A stretch of 64,000 nt of DNA from Phymatolithon calcareum (Eukaryota; Rhodophyta; Florideophyceae; Hapalidiales), in assembly GCA_977006965.1 (NCBI GenBank), contig OZ345366.1, positions 1,674,001 through 1,738,000 on the forward strand, given 5' to 3'. Every line of letters begins with the position of its first letter. The stretch's first letter is position 1. This document shows, piece by piece, positions 43,616 through 56,000 of the stretch. The notes beneath the pieces were generated by a model. That model saw only the letters and a list, made by a program, of their open reading frames with translations. It was not told the origin of the DNA and did not search any database. The position numbers and the translations under genes were made by a program.

Positions 43616-44325
43616 CCTTGTTCTCTTCTTCAGATATATGTTCGGGATCCGTTCTGGCGCCGACCGAGAGGCGAATCTCCTACAGACTTCGCTCTGTAAG
43701 ATATCTGCGTCGCTACACGCAAGTGGATGGCTTTCGCTGAGGGTCCTCTAGGCGACCAAGACATGACAAAATGTAAACGTTACTGCATACAGCAATAGAT
43801 TTCGCACAAAAAGAAGAAAACTGGGGATTGCGGAGTGATCCCTCCCCTCAGCGCGTATCCACCCGGTTGACCCTTATCTTGTAACTATGTAACCAATGAT
43901 AATCAAAAGAGACACCGACAGACACAAAGATAGACAGCGATTTTAGAAGTAGGAGATAGCTCGTCTAGTGTGGCGTTCAAAGCCAATATCATACTCCCCA
44001 TTTCCTATAAAACTAGCTCCCTTCAAATTTTCAATACATCTTGCATTTACAGCAAGCCCTTACAGATATAATTACAGTCATTACAGTACCGTAGGGTTCG
44101 ATGCGTACTTAGACGATGAAGGGTCACCAAGGGCAAACCCTAGAACGGCTGCTTACAGCTTATAAGTGCTTACCCGCGAAGCGGCTTTCAGATTCTCCCT
44201 TGGATCCATTTTCCATTCTGCCAAGTCATCCTTTGATCCCAGCGAACCGGCGCCCTCGGCTTTTTGCCAAGGAACAACCCGATCACAGCCAGTATGCCAA
44301 CTTGTGCTTTTCAAACCCCACACCT
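43616..44325. other. Possible truncated gene next to piggyBac C
   Basis: A TATAAAA-like box (near 44006) precedes an ATG at 44116 whose frame (MKGHQGQTLERLLTAYKCLP ...) runs into the end of piggyBac C at 44326 and stops inside it. It could be the start of a gene or LTR-element gag cut by that insertion. I do not recognise the protein. Confidence 0.3.
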
Positions 44326-45375
44326 AGTGTCTATGTGCCGGGATTTTTCCTCAATTGGAGACTGAAAATCATTTAATTTTGGAAACGAAGTCTACTCACT
44401 CTCGGGCTCGTCAAAAGCGTCAAGCTCATGGTTGTCTTCAACGTGCTTAGCGAAACAGTTCCTGCCAGTAGAAGCGCCACAAATATATAGTGTGGCACTT
44501 TCAAGCCTATTACAGTATGAGCACAAGAGTTTCGTCTTGAATTTCCCAAATACGCAGTTTTCTTGAACAGCACAAGTAGTCAACATAATATCCTCAGTCC
44601 TTCTTTTCTTTTTCTTGGGAGATAAGGGGGTCTAGCACCGCTCCCGAATGAAAATGTACGTTCTTTAGCGACTAAAAGTCGACGATTTATGCGCGTGGAA
44701 ATGTGTTATCGATGATTTGCTCGAACAGCACTAGACAATGCCTTCGCTGCGTCATGTGCTACTGACCGTTTGAATAGGCACCAGAGAATAAAATTCATCT
44801 AAAAATAATGCAAATTGCCAGAAGAGTTTGATGACCCCTATGAACTATAGTCACACTTCTTGAAGGTGCAGCATTATCGCACTTCTTCCACTCTCTGACT
44901 GCTGTATCTCTCAACCGTCCTCCGGGTAGTGACTTCCGTTCCCATGCCAACGGGATATAGGCGCATGGAGGAAAATCAGGTCCGACGGAGGCACAGTGCC
45001 CTTTCTGTGGTCAGTTATGGCATCGAGAGAATATTGACCGAGCTGCCAGCGATGCTTCGCAGACCTCATGTTTCACTTGGTTGCGCACTGAATGCAATTC
45101 ACTGGAGGTATTCGGCGAAAGGCTTACCAGTCTTTGAAGAAGAAGAAGCGGTGAGATAGTTCTTTGGCCTTGTTGTCCTCCAAATTTGCTCCCGCCGATG
45201 AGCTCAACTCTTGCCATCAGGACGAGTATTCGGAAAAACGGAATCAGCTCTGTCTCTGTAGTCTCTTGTTGTCCAATAATTCTCAGCTTAGCAATTGTAC
45301 TCCGTATGAAGCCTACTGCCGTCATTTTCAGATAAAAAATCTCCGGTTAGAATGCGAAACTTCCAGAACTGAGAG
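44326..45375 (-). mobile_element. piggyBac-like element C, 5'-truncated
   Basis: The 3' end on the minus strand is CTAGTGTCTATGTGCCGG at 44326, with a degenerate palindrome CCTCAATTGG. The Cys-rich C-terminus (LESATLYICGASTGRNCFAK) is well preserved at 44400-44590. The middle of the transposase (RIIGQQETTETELIPFFRIL) lies at 45150-45325. The 5' part is lost where a LINE abuts near 45380. Internal deletions removed the catalytic region. Confidence 0.78.
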
Positions 45376-46575
45376 GAAAATCTCGCGGAAGCCGCCGCCC
45401 AAGTACCAAGAACCGTGTCTGAACATCCAGCGCAATTATTTGCTGATGATATTCTTTTTCAGGCTAAGAATGCCAAAGGGTTGCAAAAACTATTGGACAT
45501 AGCCGCGTAGTCGGCAGGCGAGAACTCCATGAAATGGAACACAAAGCCAGGAAAGAGTGAGGTCCTTAACTACAAAGGCCTCCCAAAGAAGAACATTTTC
45601 ATTGCATGAAAAGAGCTGCTCAGTTCTGGAGACTATCCTACCTGGGGATCAGTATGAACAGCAACGGATTCACGGATGATACAGCAATCTCAAGAGTTCA
45701 GAATGCGGTGGGATGTATAACTCCACCAAATAGGGGTGAACGTCAGAGGATTCCAGCCAGTCACATGCATCAGGATTTTCAAATCATTAATTCTCTCCAA
45801 ATTGGAGTATGCCATTCACCTGACCCCGATCACTAAACGCGTGTTATCGGCAATCGAAGAAGCAGAAGGTATTTTCTTCAGGTATGTTATCGGAAAATAT
45901 GCAGCACATCGAAGGGAGCGGATGCAAGTGTTCTTCCGACTCGCCAGCCCACAGATGAGGAGAGCGCACCAGGCTGGAAGGTTCGCCTTAAGCCTGGTAA
46001 GTCGGAAGAAGTACCTTGAGCTCGCAGAAGAATACCAAGGAAGATAAGAAGACCTGGAAGACGTATCAAAGGATATTCGGCATCTTAGAGAAGAGAAGCA
46101 CCTCAGGGAATCTCTAAAACAAGCAGAAGAAGGTATGGTATCAAACAACGAACGCATACAGGAAGCAGAAAAACTATGGACGTTGGAAGAATAGGGACGA
46201 ACAGTTAAAATCCCGGTCGACAAGCCGAATGAACTGCCAGGAGTGTTACATACAAGGGACAGAACTACGCGGTTGAGATGCATTTGATTTCTTTTCAACA
46301 GAGCTCCTTTGTGGAGAAAATCAGCTTTAGCGAAGTACTTTGGGCCGGTGCTGTGGTTGAGCTCGATATGCTACAACGCACACTACGGTGCATGAAGATG
46401 GAGCAAGAAAAAGATCATGAATACGAACAACTCACTGGAGCCCTGGCAGGGAGAAAAATTCGGATGAAGGAGATATTAGGAGGGTAGTAGAGAGATGAAT
46501 GTGGAAGACATTGAGAAGCTGCTACGTTATTCAAATTAGGTTTTGGGAGCTTTTAACATAAATCAACATATAACC
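45376..46575 (+). mobile_element. LINE subgroup a, from YADD box to 3' end
   Basis: Begins AAAQVPRTVSEHPAQLFADD, so the YADD-type box (FADD) is intact but upstream RT motifs are lost. It continues through RLSYLGISMNSNGFTDDTAI (in shifted frames), CIRIFKSLILSKLEYAIHL and the C-terminus to GGGAGCTTTTAACATAAATC with the tail AACATATAACC. Frameshifts near 45730 and stops near 46045 and 46195 show it is dead. Confidence 0.85.
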
Positions 46576-46669
46576 GCAAGACTCCTTCCAGGCGTAGGTA
46601 GAGAGCCGACAAGAGGGCTTTACAGCCGCTTATGGTTTTATCGAAGCTTTTGTGTCCTTCTGAAGAGCT

Positions 46670-47178
46670 TCTAATTGAGATTGTGGACAATAAACTGGCG
46701 TTTCGGCATGAATATGGGTGAGCATGAGTACGGCAAGCAGTCCTGGGTTTGTATTGCGTTTAGCAGATGTTGGCTCGTTTCAAGATGGTGAGCTTCTGCA
46801 ATGCCCTGGTCAGTGTCCCCTATCTTGACGTTGAACAGGTTGACGATCCTAAAGTTAGTCTTGTTCGGCGATTGAAAAACTATGACACATTTTACGCGAA
46901 GTGATATGCTCACGCGACCATCCTCGAGTACCTCCTGCCACGATGGCCGGAATTTTTCTCGTGGCATGGCAGGTCTCGTACTTCTAAGTGATCACTGTAT
47001 TTTCGTTGCTAGCGTCGAACGAAGAGATTTTAAGGAAATAGTTTCGCTACTCTTCACTCACTATGCACGTCCGGCTTTCCAATAATGGCGCGAATGATCC
47101 GTTCTGTGTTCGATTTACTAACTTTTTTGAGCTTTCGATTCGGTCCTCAATTGAGAACGCTCGGCACACAGACACTAG
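46670..47178 (-). mobile_element. piggyBac-like element G, 5' end only
   Basis: The 5' end is CTAGTGTCTGTGTGCCG at 47178 with CCTCAATTGAG at 47148. The N-terminal frame at 46671-46967 (WQEVLEDGRVSISLRVKC, FRIVNLFNVK) aligns with copies A, B and H. Everything after about 100 codons is absent. Confidence 0.75.
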
Positions 47179-47185
47179 TTGACAT

Positions 47186-47371
47186 AGGGAGAAGAAGAAA
47201 GGTAGATTCTTTTTTAAAGTTACCAACGAATCTGCTGACGCTTGGGGTACCTTTCTTAGGGCCAAGAGGTTTTCGGTAGATTCTGTATATGGAAGAGTTT
47301 CTTTTCTTATTGGTGTAACACGATTCAGTGGACTGGAAGCACCCACTTTTGGTCTCCTTTGGGACCTCGAG
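47186..47371 (-). repeat. SINE-like repeat R3, minus-strand copy
   Basis: On the minus strand it reads GTCCCAAAGGAGACCAAAAG, TCCACTGAATCGTGTTACAC, the CCCCAAGCGTCAGCAGAT block, and a (CTT)n tail 8 bp from the end of piggyBac G. This is the copy that best shows the 5' half of the family. Confidence 0.8.
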
Positions 47372-47454
47372 GGGGAAAATAACTCCTGTAACACACTGTC
47401 ATTTCAAGTTGCGGGAATTCTTGACTTTTCTACAGCCTGGAACATGGTTAAGAG
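47372..47454. other. Short gap
   Basis: Nothing recognised between the SINE and block X2. Confidence 0.3.
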
Positions 47455-48110
47455 CTAGTCGAGTGCTCGCTTAGTCCGGGCACTGTCCTCTTTGGAGAGT
47501 CTGTCATTTGCGAGGCCATTTATCACGTCTTCTATAGCATCTCTCCCACATTGGTCGGTGCAGTATAGTGGATGGGCGCGAACCAGAAATGTAAACAGAC
47601 GAGCGATGTGCGGTAGTGCATTACAGACCAAGCACGATAGATCCCCGAAGTCCAGCAAAGAGAGGTGACGCGAACAGTCACGAACGGAAAAGAAATACTG
47701 GAGAACAGGTGCGTCAGGCCATCAGATGATATTAAGCGGTACAACGACGCTAGCGCCGAGGGAAGCAGACCAAGCGATCTATCTAGGGAACCGTTATAGA
47801 AGCGGGCACGAAGATTTATAGCGAAGGGTGCTTTCCCCGTTTACTGTAGTGGGCCGTCGAGTGTGGCATAAGTACCTCGGACGACGTTGGAGAGAGACGA
47901 AAAGCAGCTTATCATCCTATAGGAGAGGTAATTGCAATTACCGTAAGTTCTCATACGTAGCCGACACTGTAAGCCAGAGCGGGACGATTGACAATAGTAC
48001 AGTCGGTGAGTTCGATAAGGGTGGAGGTGCTCATTGGAGGGAAAATTCTAAATGACCACTTGATGGCAAGTGTTCTTTGTCTTCTTGAGTTGAAAAGAAG
48101 GTGCATAGGT
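47455..48110 (-). repeat. X2: diverged copy of block X1
   Basis: On the minus strand, RTLAIKWSFRIFPPMSTSTL (48003-48090) and RLSKEDSARTKRALD (47455-47540) correspond to the order seen at 20309-20605, but spread over a longer, more broken stretch. Function unknown. Confidence 0.5.
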
Positions 48111-48944
48111 AACGACGCTTCACCGTGCAGTGTAGGTCATATTTCTGACTTTTCCGCATCCTACGCGGCCTTCAGTATCTTGTTTCTTTGGTATTTCTTG
48201 ATATCTGACTGAGCCCTCGTTTCGTTTGCAGCTTCGCACAGGAAGCTATTCACTCTCGCGTAGAAAATATATCTTTCCGCTTCTAAAAGTCTCTCTCTCT
48301 TGTTGGACCGGATATCAGCCCATCGCGTTTTCTTATCAATCTCTGCTAAAAGTGTCTTGCATGAACGTCTGTTCTTCCTTTGGGTTGGAGGATGCGACAC
48401 ATGGCCCTGCATCTATACAAGCTTCTTTATTCTGGTTTCCCAAGGATTTGACCGAAGAACGTATATTCAACTTTCCTGACTTCCGAGGCCACCTTCGTGC
48501 TTCAAGGTGTAAGATGTAGAGCATATTACCATCTTGACTGCACAAGAGATTTGAACAGCCTAATCGCCCTCGCGGGGTGAACACAATTACTAAGCACGCC
48601 CAGCCATCGGAGATACCCAAGTACATTCTTGGATTGCTGTGTGTATTACCCTGAGGTATTTTATCTCACACAGAGTCTTTCGCCGCCGCCGCTAGTACCG
48701 GAAGCTATGAACTTCCGTTTTATTGGTCTAAATAATTACACTTTTGATGGTGTTGCACACCATACCATTTCTCCGCGCGCACTTCGAGGCTATATCCAGG
48801 ATACTCTGGAGGTCTTCCACTGATTTTGCGGACAATTTCAGGTCGTCAGCGAACATTTTGCTCAACTCGTTTGTGATATTCTCCGGAATGAAGTCTAGAG
48901 CAACGAAAATATTTTACAGGCTTGGACTGAGAGAGAGTTATATG
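48111..48944. other. No recognised gene
   Basis: Overlapping frames of 83-97 codons on both strands at 48161-48626; none resembles a known family. Confidence 0.35.
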
Positions 48945-51110
48945 TTGATTTATTTTAAAAGCTCCCAAAACCCAATTTGAATAACGTAGCAGCTTCTCAA
49001 TGTCTTCCACATTCATCTCTCTAGAACCCTCCTAATATCTCCTTCATCCGAATTTTTCTCCCTGCCAGGGCTCCAGTGAGTCGTTCGTATTCACATTCTG
49101 TTTCTTGCTCCATCTTCATGCACCGTAGTTTGCGTTGTAGCATATCGAGCTCAACCACAGCACCGGCCCAAAGTACTTTGCAAAAGCTGATTTTCTCCAC
49201 AACAGAGCTCTATTGAACAGAAATCTAATGCATCTCAACCGCGCAGTTCTGTCCCTTATATGTAACACTCCTGGCAGTTCATTCAGCTTGTCGACCGGGA
49301 TTTTAACTTTTCTTCCAAATTCTTCCAACGTCCATAGTTTTTCTGCTTCCTGTATGCGTCCGTTTTTTGATACCATACCTTCTTCTGCTTGTTTTAGAGC
49401 TTCTTTGATATGCTTCTCTTCTCTAAGATGCCTTATATTCTTTGATACATCTTCCAGGTCTTCCTATCTTCCTTGGTATTCTTCTGCGAGCTGAAATTAC
49501 TTCTTCCGTCTTACCAGGCTTATGGCGAACCTTTCAGCCTGGTGAGCTCTCTTCATCTGTGGGCTGGCGAGTCGGAAGAACACTTGCATCCGCTCCCTTT
49601 GATGTTCGGAATATTTTCCGATAACATACCTGAAAAGAAGACCTTCTGCTTCTTCGATTGCCGATAACAGACGTTTAGAGATCGGGGTCAGGTGGATGGC
49701 ATACTCCTATTTGGGGAGAATAAATGATTTAAGAATACTGACGCTAATGGCTAGCTGAAATGCTCTGACGTTAACTCCTATTTTGTGGAGTTTGCGTATA
49801 CATCCCTCCACATTCCTAACTCTTGAGATTGCTGTACCGTCCGTGACTCCGTTGTTGTTCATACTGATCCCCAGGTAGGATAGTTTCCAGGCCTGAGCAG
49901 CTCTTTTCCTGCAAGGAAAAATTTCTTCTTTCGGAGGCTTTTGTACTTAAGGACCTCACGCTTTTCTGGCGTTGTGTTCCATTTCATGGAGTTCTCGCCT
50001 GCCGACTTCTTGGGTATGTCCAATAGGTTTTGCAACCCTTTGACATTCTCTTTCTGAAGATGGACGTCATCAGCTATATTTGCACTCGATTTTCGGACAC
50101 GGTTTTTGGTACCTGGGCTGCAGCTTCGGCGAACGTATCCATGAATAAACTAGCATGGACTGAGGGGGAACCCTTGGAGAACACCTCGGTCGATAATGTA
50201 GTACCTTTTTGTTTCGTCTCCTGCCGACGTGATCCACGACGGTTTCGTCAGGTAATATACCATATTTTTGATATATGCCGTTAGCTTGTTCTTCAGTCGT
50301 TCAAGGAGGATATACCTGGGGACGCTTTCATAAGCTGCAGATACGTCGAGTACTGCAACGTACAGGTGGCCATTTTGCATAGTACGGTTTGCGCGCATTA
50401 TCGCCAGATATGTGCTCTTATCTCTCCGAAAACCGAGTTGTGCCCTATTGGTGCGGTTTTAAACTCCAATGTTTGAGTCCAGGGCGCAGTCGATAATCTT
50501 CCTGACTGACTTTGGAGATATATAGGCCTGTAGTTTGCTCCAATGTGCGCTGGACCTTTCCTTTAGAAAGGAATAAGTGTTGTTTGTCAATTGCCGTGGA
50601 AGGCTCATTAGTCGCTCACATACCTCCCACAAAGCCAGTGTCATGATGGAACAGATCTCCTTGTTTTCGTGCAGCATCTCAACGGCTATCCGGTCTGGGC
50701 CGACTGCTTTCCCTCTTACTGCCCTATTGAATGCTCTTCGAGATGCCTTCTCATTCGCCTGTTAACTGTGAACGTTTCAAGGTTCACGTTCCCGTCCTTC
50801 CCTGATTTGCGCAGGCTCGAGATGTACGCGGAAATCTTGCTCGGCTGCACTGGGGATCATAAAGCCCGCTTCATCCCAGTTCTTCGCTCTTTGGTTATCA
50901 TGACCTTGTTTGCGACGCGTGCAGCCTGGCTAGGGCCCATCTTATCGATGCCCTCTAGAAATGACTCAAATTCTTATCTAATGTTTCCGGACTTACGCGG
51001 ACTCTGCGTTGCATTGGCCCCTTTTCAGCAGCTTTTCCGCGAGTACTGGGTTGTGTCCACGACCCATTCGTGTTTTCTTCAGGGCTTCGTGCTAAACTGG
51101 GCGCTATAAT
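48945..51110 (-). mobile_element. LINE subgroup a, longest copy, with RT
   Basis: On the minus strand it runs from the connecting region (FESFLEGIDKMGPSQAARV) through RT: RAQLGFRRDKSTYLAIM, VAVLDVSAAYESVPRYILL (palm Asp) and RYYIIDRGVLQGFPLSP. The YADD region is shifted or mutated near 50090. It continues through the thumb and C-terminal segments to RLRCIRFLFNRALLWRKS and the end GGGAGCTTTTAAAATAAATC with the AACATATAAC tail. Many frameshifts. No endonuclease domain was found upstream, so the copy is truncated or rearranged at 5'. Confidence 0.85.
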
Positions 51111-51259
51111 TGAAGGCTGATATGCTCTTCATACTGTAATTGTATATTGGTCCATTCTGGATGGCTGGCATAATCACGCTCCGTTGCGGAGTTTCTCGCT
51201 GCTCTCTTGCGGTATGTCCGTACTGGGACATGACATTATTCATATCGGCCTCTTCGAAC

Positions 51260-52690
51260 AACTAGATATCCTCTTCAGACTTCCTTTGATTGGTTCTGTA
51301 CCATTGCCGCGTGTAATAGTCGGCCGTCGGACCAGCAAAGCTTTTCATGCGCTTCCTTATGGCCCATAAGTTCCTTACCGACCGCTCTTTCTCAGTAAGG
51401 CTTTTCGACCGGGACACAGAGTCATCGAAGATATTGTAATTTAAATCTTGCAGAAGACCTTCTGCTTTCATAGCAGCTATAGTTCTGTCCACAAATGACT
51501 CGCCAGATAGAATTTCAAGACTCAATTTGCCGATAAAAAGAAAGACCTAGAATTGCTCCTCTTGTCAGTACTTTCATGAGCTCGTGTTGTAGCTCCACCT
51601 CATCTATCTTCTCCAGACATGCGAAGTAAAAGGGGATAGTTTTGGAGCAATCCTGCTTCGTTGTGTGTGCACGAAGCAAGTGTCTGAGGTTTTCAATAGC
51701 ATTGCGACTCTTCTGCGGTAAATTCTCACAGGACTGGAATCGGCCCGCGGGCCGCATTAGTGGTGCAACATCAGCGTCATTAGTAAGTCTGTGTGTTTTT
51801 ATGGTCTTGGAGGCCTCACGTCGCGGCGATTTTCATCGTTTGTGAGGATGCAGTTCCTCCTTGTGGTCTGTTCAACTTCAGCCATTCGTTCTGTACGGAT
51901 GACTGTCTGATCGACGATTACGGGTTCATCTGTTCGGACATCCTGGTCCCCATTGGCATTCCTTGCTTGATCTGACTCGTTAATTCTCCTCCTTGTGCGT
52001 ACTTGTGCTTCAACAGGCGTGACTCTATCGCATATTTCATTGAGACTAGCAATCTTTACATAGCTTATTTGTCCTATTCTTCCAGGCATTGTATCCGCTG
52101 CAGGTATCGGGCTTGAGTCTCTATGAAGTTCCAGAGTAATTTCGGCAATCTCGATCTCGAGAGTCACAAACAGGCCTTGCACAGCGTGGATATTCCTTCG
52201 CCCGTGGTTGGTGCTCCTTGCAGAATAAGCTAGCCTCTCACATCGAACTTCTTACAACGCACTTTTTCTCGTACTCTCAGAAATCGCTCTTTCATTTCGG
52301 TGCTATGGACGGCTCTTCCTTCGTTTTCTGCTTCTTCGTTACCGGAATCGCTTTCTTCGCCAGTTACTACCTCGTTCTCAAGTCCGCTGTGTTCAATTTC
52401 TCTGCTTTCGTCCGTCATAGTGCGTGCAGCTTGGGCGGCGATCTGTGCGGCTCTGTTGTGAGTAGACTTTGCGTAACGAGCAATGACGCGTACTTCTCGT
52501 ACGTCTTCATCTGTATCGCTCTTTAGTATGACGCTTTCCGCACTCGATTGCGTCTGGTCTTGATTTTTCAGACTCAGAGTTGCCAATGAAGCGCTCAGCT
52601 CTCTTGCGGGAACGTAGGCGAGACACGCTTTTTGACCGAGCAACCGTTTGTCTCGTCGTTTTGTTTGCTCTTCTTCTTTATTCTGCATTA
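51260..52690 (-). pseudogene. Broken charged ORF, possible retroelement ORF1
   Basis: Minus-strand frames join in order: MQNKEEEQTKRRDKRLLGQK (52688), an acidic Glu-rich stretch, REKVRCKKFDVRG and stop, then RINESDQARNANGDQDVRTD, ENLRHLLRAHTTKQDCSKTI and RKRMKSFAGPTADYYTRQWY (about 51300). The stops and at least two frameshifts suggest one ancestral protein of about 450 residues, highly charged and without a recognised domain. Its position directly 5' of the LINE on the same strand suggests an ORF1 (gag-like) protein, but it could belong to another element. Confidence 0.4.
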
Positions 52691-52899
52691 TGGCCTTGTT
52701 TCAAAGACTTGTCGTTCAAAGAAACACTTTTTTCACCGACAGAATTTTCTTCCTTGCCGATGATGATTTCTTTCGCTGGACTTGTGCAGGCTTCTGATTC
52801 GGATCGAAGGGCTCAGAGGGGCCAATACCTCCCCAGACGTACCGCTTTGTAGAGCTATCTTGTGGTCTTGCAGTTAGTGGTGGTCAGTTAAAACAGGGA

Positions 52900-53560
52900 T
52901 ATGGTCTTCTGCACTAGAGCAGGCCGGTGGAAAATCCTTTCTCGAGCTGCGCTGAGAGGGGACCCCTGCGAAACGCCTATATCATTGATATACTACATGG
53001 AATCTTCTTTGTTTCTCGTCTGTATGAATGATGGAATAACCGTTTCGGCGATCTCTTGTTCCAGCACCTTCCATATTCTCTCTGCAAGCTTATTCATTAG
53101 TACATAGTCGTTGGCAGCTTTAAGTTCTAAGACTGCCACGCAGCTGTGGCCTGATTGCGGAGAGCTTGAGCATGGAGAAGCGCCAGCTCAGTGCCCTTTC
53201 TCTTCTGGAACCCAAGCTGTGAAACATGGAACTCGTATTCCTTCTGATCATCCTGTCAAAGGCCATTTCGATTATCTTCCTCACGTCGCTCAAGAGGGAA
53301 ATTGGGCTGTAGCTCGTCGGGATTGCTGTATCTCCATCATTGTATATAGTTACAACTTCACCTGCTCTCCAAGCCAAGGTAGTCGTTTGCAAGCGGCCAC
53401 AAGCTTCCTAAATCTCAAATATTACTCTAGTTCTTAGTTCTGGGTCCACTTTCAACATTTCAGTTTGTAACTTGTCCAGTCCAGAGGCCTTACCAATTGG
53501 AATATCCATTATGAAGGCTTCTATGTCGCTTCGGAATGTCCAAGGGAGAGCAAAGGCTTT
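52900..53560 (-). mobile_element. LINE type e, RT fragment
   Basis: Minus strand: GKASGLDKLQTEMLKVDPEL, IPTSYSPISLLSDVRKIIEM (RT fingers motif), LGFQKRKGTELALLHAQALR in a neighbouring frame, and DIGVSQGSPLSAA (motif before the YADD box). The sequence is clearly RT of a different family from the main LINE. It lacks the YADD box and carries frameshifts. Confidence 0.65.
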
Positions 53561-53816
53561 AGAATCTCCGAGCCATCCTTGCTTGGAGCAGCAAATGCTT
53601 GAGAGGTGGGCAAGGAACAGTGCAGTTGACAGCGTACTTCCTTGCTTTACAATTTCGGTCTTCTTCCTGGAGAGAGCTCATGTAGGATAGCGAGCAGAGA
53701 GAGGAAGAAACACACAGCCCATCACAACACAATAGTGAAGACACTCACCGTCTCCACTGGCACAGGTTTTCGAATAAATCAAATCGCGCGGAAGAATTTA
53801 TTGTGCGGGGTGCCCT

Positions 53817-56000
53817 CTAGTGTCTATTTGACAGATATTTTCCGTCAAAGGATGGAAAGAATATCATTTATTTTTTGCTCATGAACGTTACTCGTTACCG
53901 AGTACGTGAAAGGCCTCAAGCTCATGGATGTTTTCCACATGCTTACATAAATAGTTTGTACCAGTAGTTTCGCTACAAATGTGTATTGCGACTCCGTGAA
54001 ACCTATAACATGATGAGCGGAAGCGAGTTGTCTTCTTCACTTTGCAGACTCTGCAGTTGCTCTGCACAGCAAAAGTAGTCATCATGCCATTCGCAGTGTT
54101 CTTTCTCTTTCGTGTGGGAATTACGTGGGTTCCAATACCGCTTCCAGAGGCCAATGCACGTTTTAGACTGACCAAACGTCAACGATAATTGCTCCAATCA
54201 AATTTGTTTTCGATGAGTTGCTCGGCAAGGACTTCATATTAACTTAGATTTGTAATGCGCTCCTGAACTTCTTGATGAGCACCGGAAAATAAAAGCCAGC
54301 TATCAACTACGCAAAGTGCCAGAAGAGATGTGTTAATACGAAATGACTAGTTTTGGGTACGGACTTTCTTCTCCATGTCCGAACTCTCTGAACGGCATCC
54401 ATATGATTTTCAATTTGAGCGCAGACCGTATAGTATAGGCTGAGGGTATCAAAGCTCAATACGTACAGCTCCATCTTCAAGCTGATGCCATCGATCACGG
54501 CTGTACGGTTTCTTTTGCAAAATGGCTGAGGTAATTTAAGTAAAAAAACAGCGATCCTGGTCAACCCATACTGCTGCCATCAATGACGGATCACTAGTCA
54601 ACGATTTTCGCACTATAAAAGCACAAAAACCCCTTTCGCCCGGCTCCATTCTTGATAGGTACTTAATGGGATACTTCTTCGCTGCAGTCTTCATAATCAT
54701 GATGAGCTATAGGCCCAGTCGGACAAGAAACTCTGGAGATTCAACGTTCGCAAAGTAGAAATCGGCACATACAATACCCTTTGTGCCGCAGTATGCCGCC
54801 ACGAGACCACGCAGAACTGCTGTACCGTTGTTAGTTTCCCTTGCGATATCTCTTTTCTTCTTGTCGTTAGCAGTTGTAAACAACTCAAGATGCAGCATTA
54901 TGTCAACGTCTTCCACCCGCGGAATTCTGAATCTCGCACCTGTTCTCAAGCATATGGTCAATGGCGATGTATTGAGGTAACCCGATTTCGATCCAGTGAC
55001 CTCCTTTACCATACAAACGAGATTTGGACTCATCAACGTAGAGAAGGTCTGACGGAGACACAGTGCGCTTTCTTTGCTCATTAATAGCATCGACAAATTT
55101 CTTGAACAATCATCCAGCGGTATAGCGCAGACGATATGTTGCCTTCTTCACTTGGATGCTTGTTGAATGTAATGCACCGAAGGTATTCGGCGAACCACTC
55201 TCTCGTCATCCCAGTGTTTGAAAACGAAGGAGCAGGTAAGTACCTTTTCTTCCTTGTAGTCTTCAATAAATCGCTCTTCGCGCAGGACTCAAGCCTTGTC
55301 ATTGGTGCAAGTATTCCGAAAACCTTGAGTTCCTCTGTCACTGTTGTCTCATTTCGGCCGATTCTTAGCAGCTTTTAGGATGACCATGCAACAGTTTTTC
55401 GAAGGTGACGTTGAGAAGTCATCGACATAGAGCAATGAAAAGGACTATGGTGCCAAATACTACCATTTTCGGAAAAGAAATCGCAAAATCTCCAGAACTG
55501 GCGGACACCGTTCCGCTTATCGGGCATGGAAGTACATGATTGTGATGCGGCACTTTCTGAGCAATAGCTTTCGGCTCGCCGTCTGGCGTGACGCTCTTGT
55601 GATGCTTGGTCCCAAGATCCTTGCAAGGCGTACGCGAAAGAGCAGGGAAGGGGACATCAAGAGCTTCTGAAGCTTGCATCGAGCATTATTGGAGCTTCTG
55701 TGGAGGCCCTGGTTGCAACTGCTGACGATGAATGGGTGTTTCACGACGAAGAATGGCGAAGACGAGTACTCTAAGAAATCAATGACAGTCCTGCGCTTTG
55801 CCATTGTTGGCTTGTTTGAGGCTCGAGAGCGTTTGAAATGTCATGGTAAGCGCTGCTTGTCTTGACTTTGAAAATCTTGACTGACGTAATCTTAGTCTTC
55901 TTAACAGGATGCTGAACTAGAACCCATTTACGCGAAGTGAAGTGCTCGACCGACTATTGACTTCTTCGCCGGGTAACTCCTCTTCGCTAAATAAATACTC
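53817..56000 (-). mobile_element. piggyBac-like element D, long but 5'-truncated
   Basis: The 3' end on the minus strand is CTAGTGTCTATTTGACAG at 53817. The transposase pseudogene runs 55990 to 53888: N-terminal RSSTSLRVNG, then TEELKVFGILAPMTRLES, LLYVDESKSRLYGKGGHWIE (first catalytic Asp), LPQYIAIDHMLENRCEIQNS, IVCADFYFANVESPEFLVRL (second Asp) and the Cys-rich C-terminus (NCRVCKVKKTTRFRSSCYRF). It is the best-preserved sequence of the family core but carries several frameshifts. No 5' terminus was seen. Confidence 0.8.

Noticed and set aside
44006-44376. LTR promoter and gag start at 44.0-44.3 kb
   Set aside because: A TATAAAA-like box and an ATG are present, but no TG...CA ends, second LTR or primer-binding site could be found.
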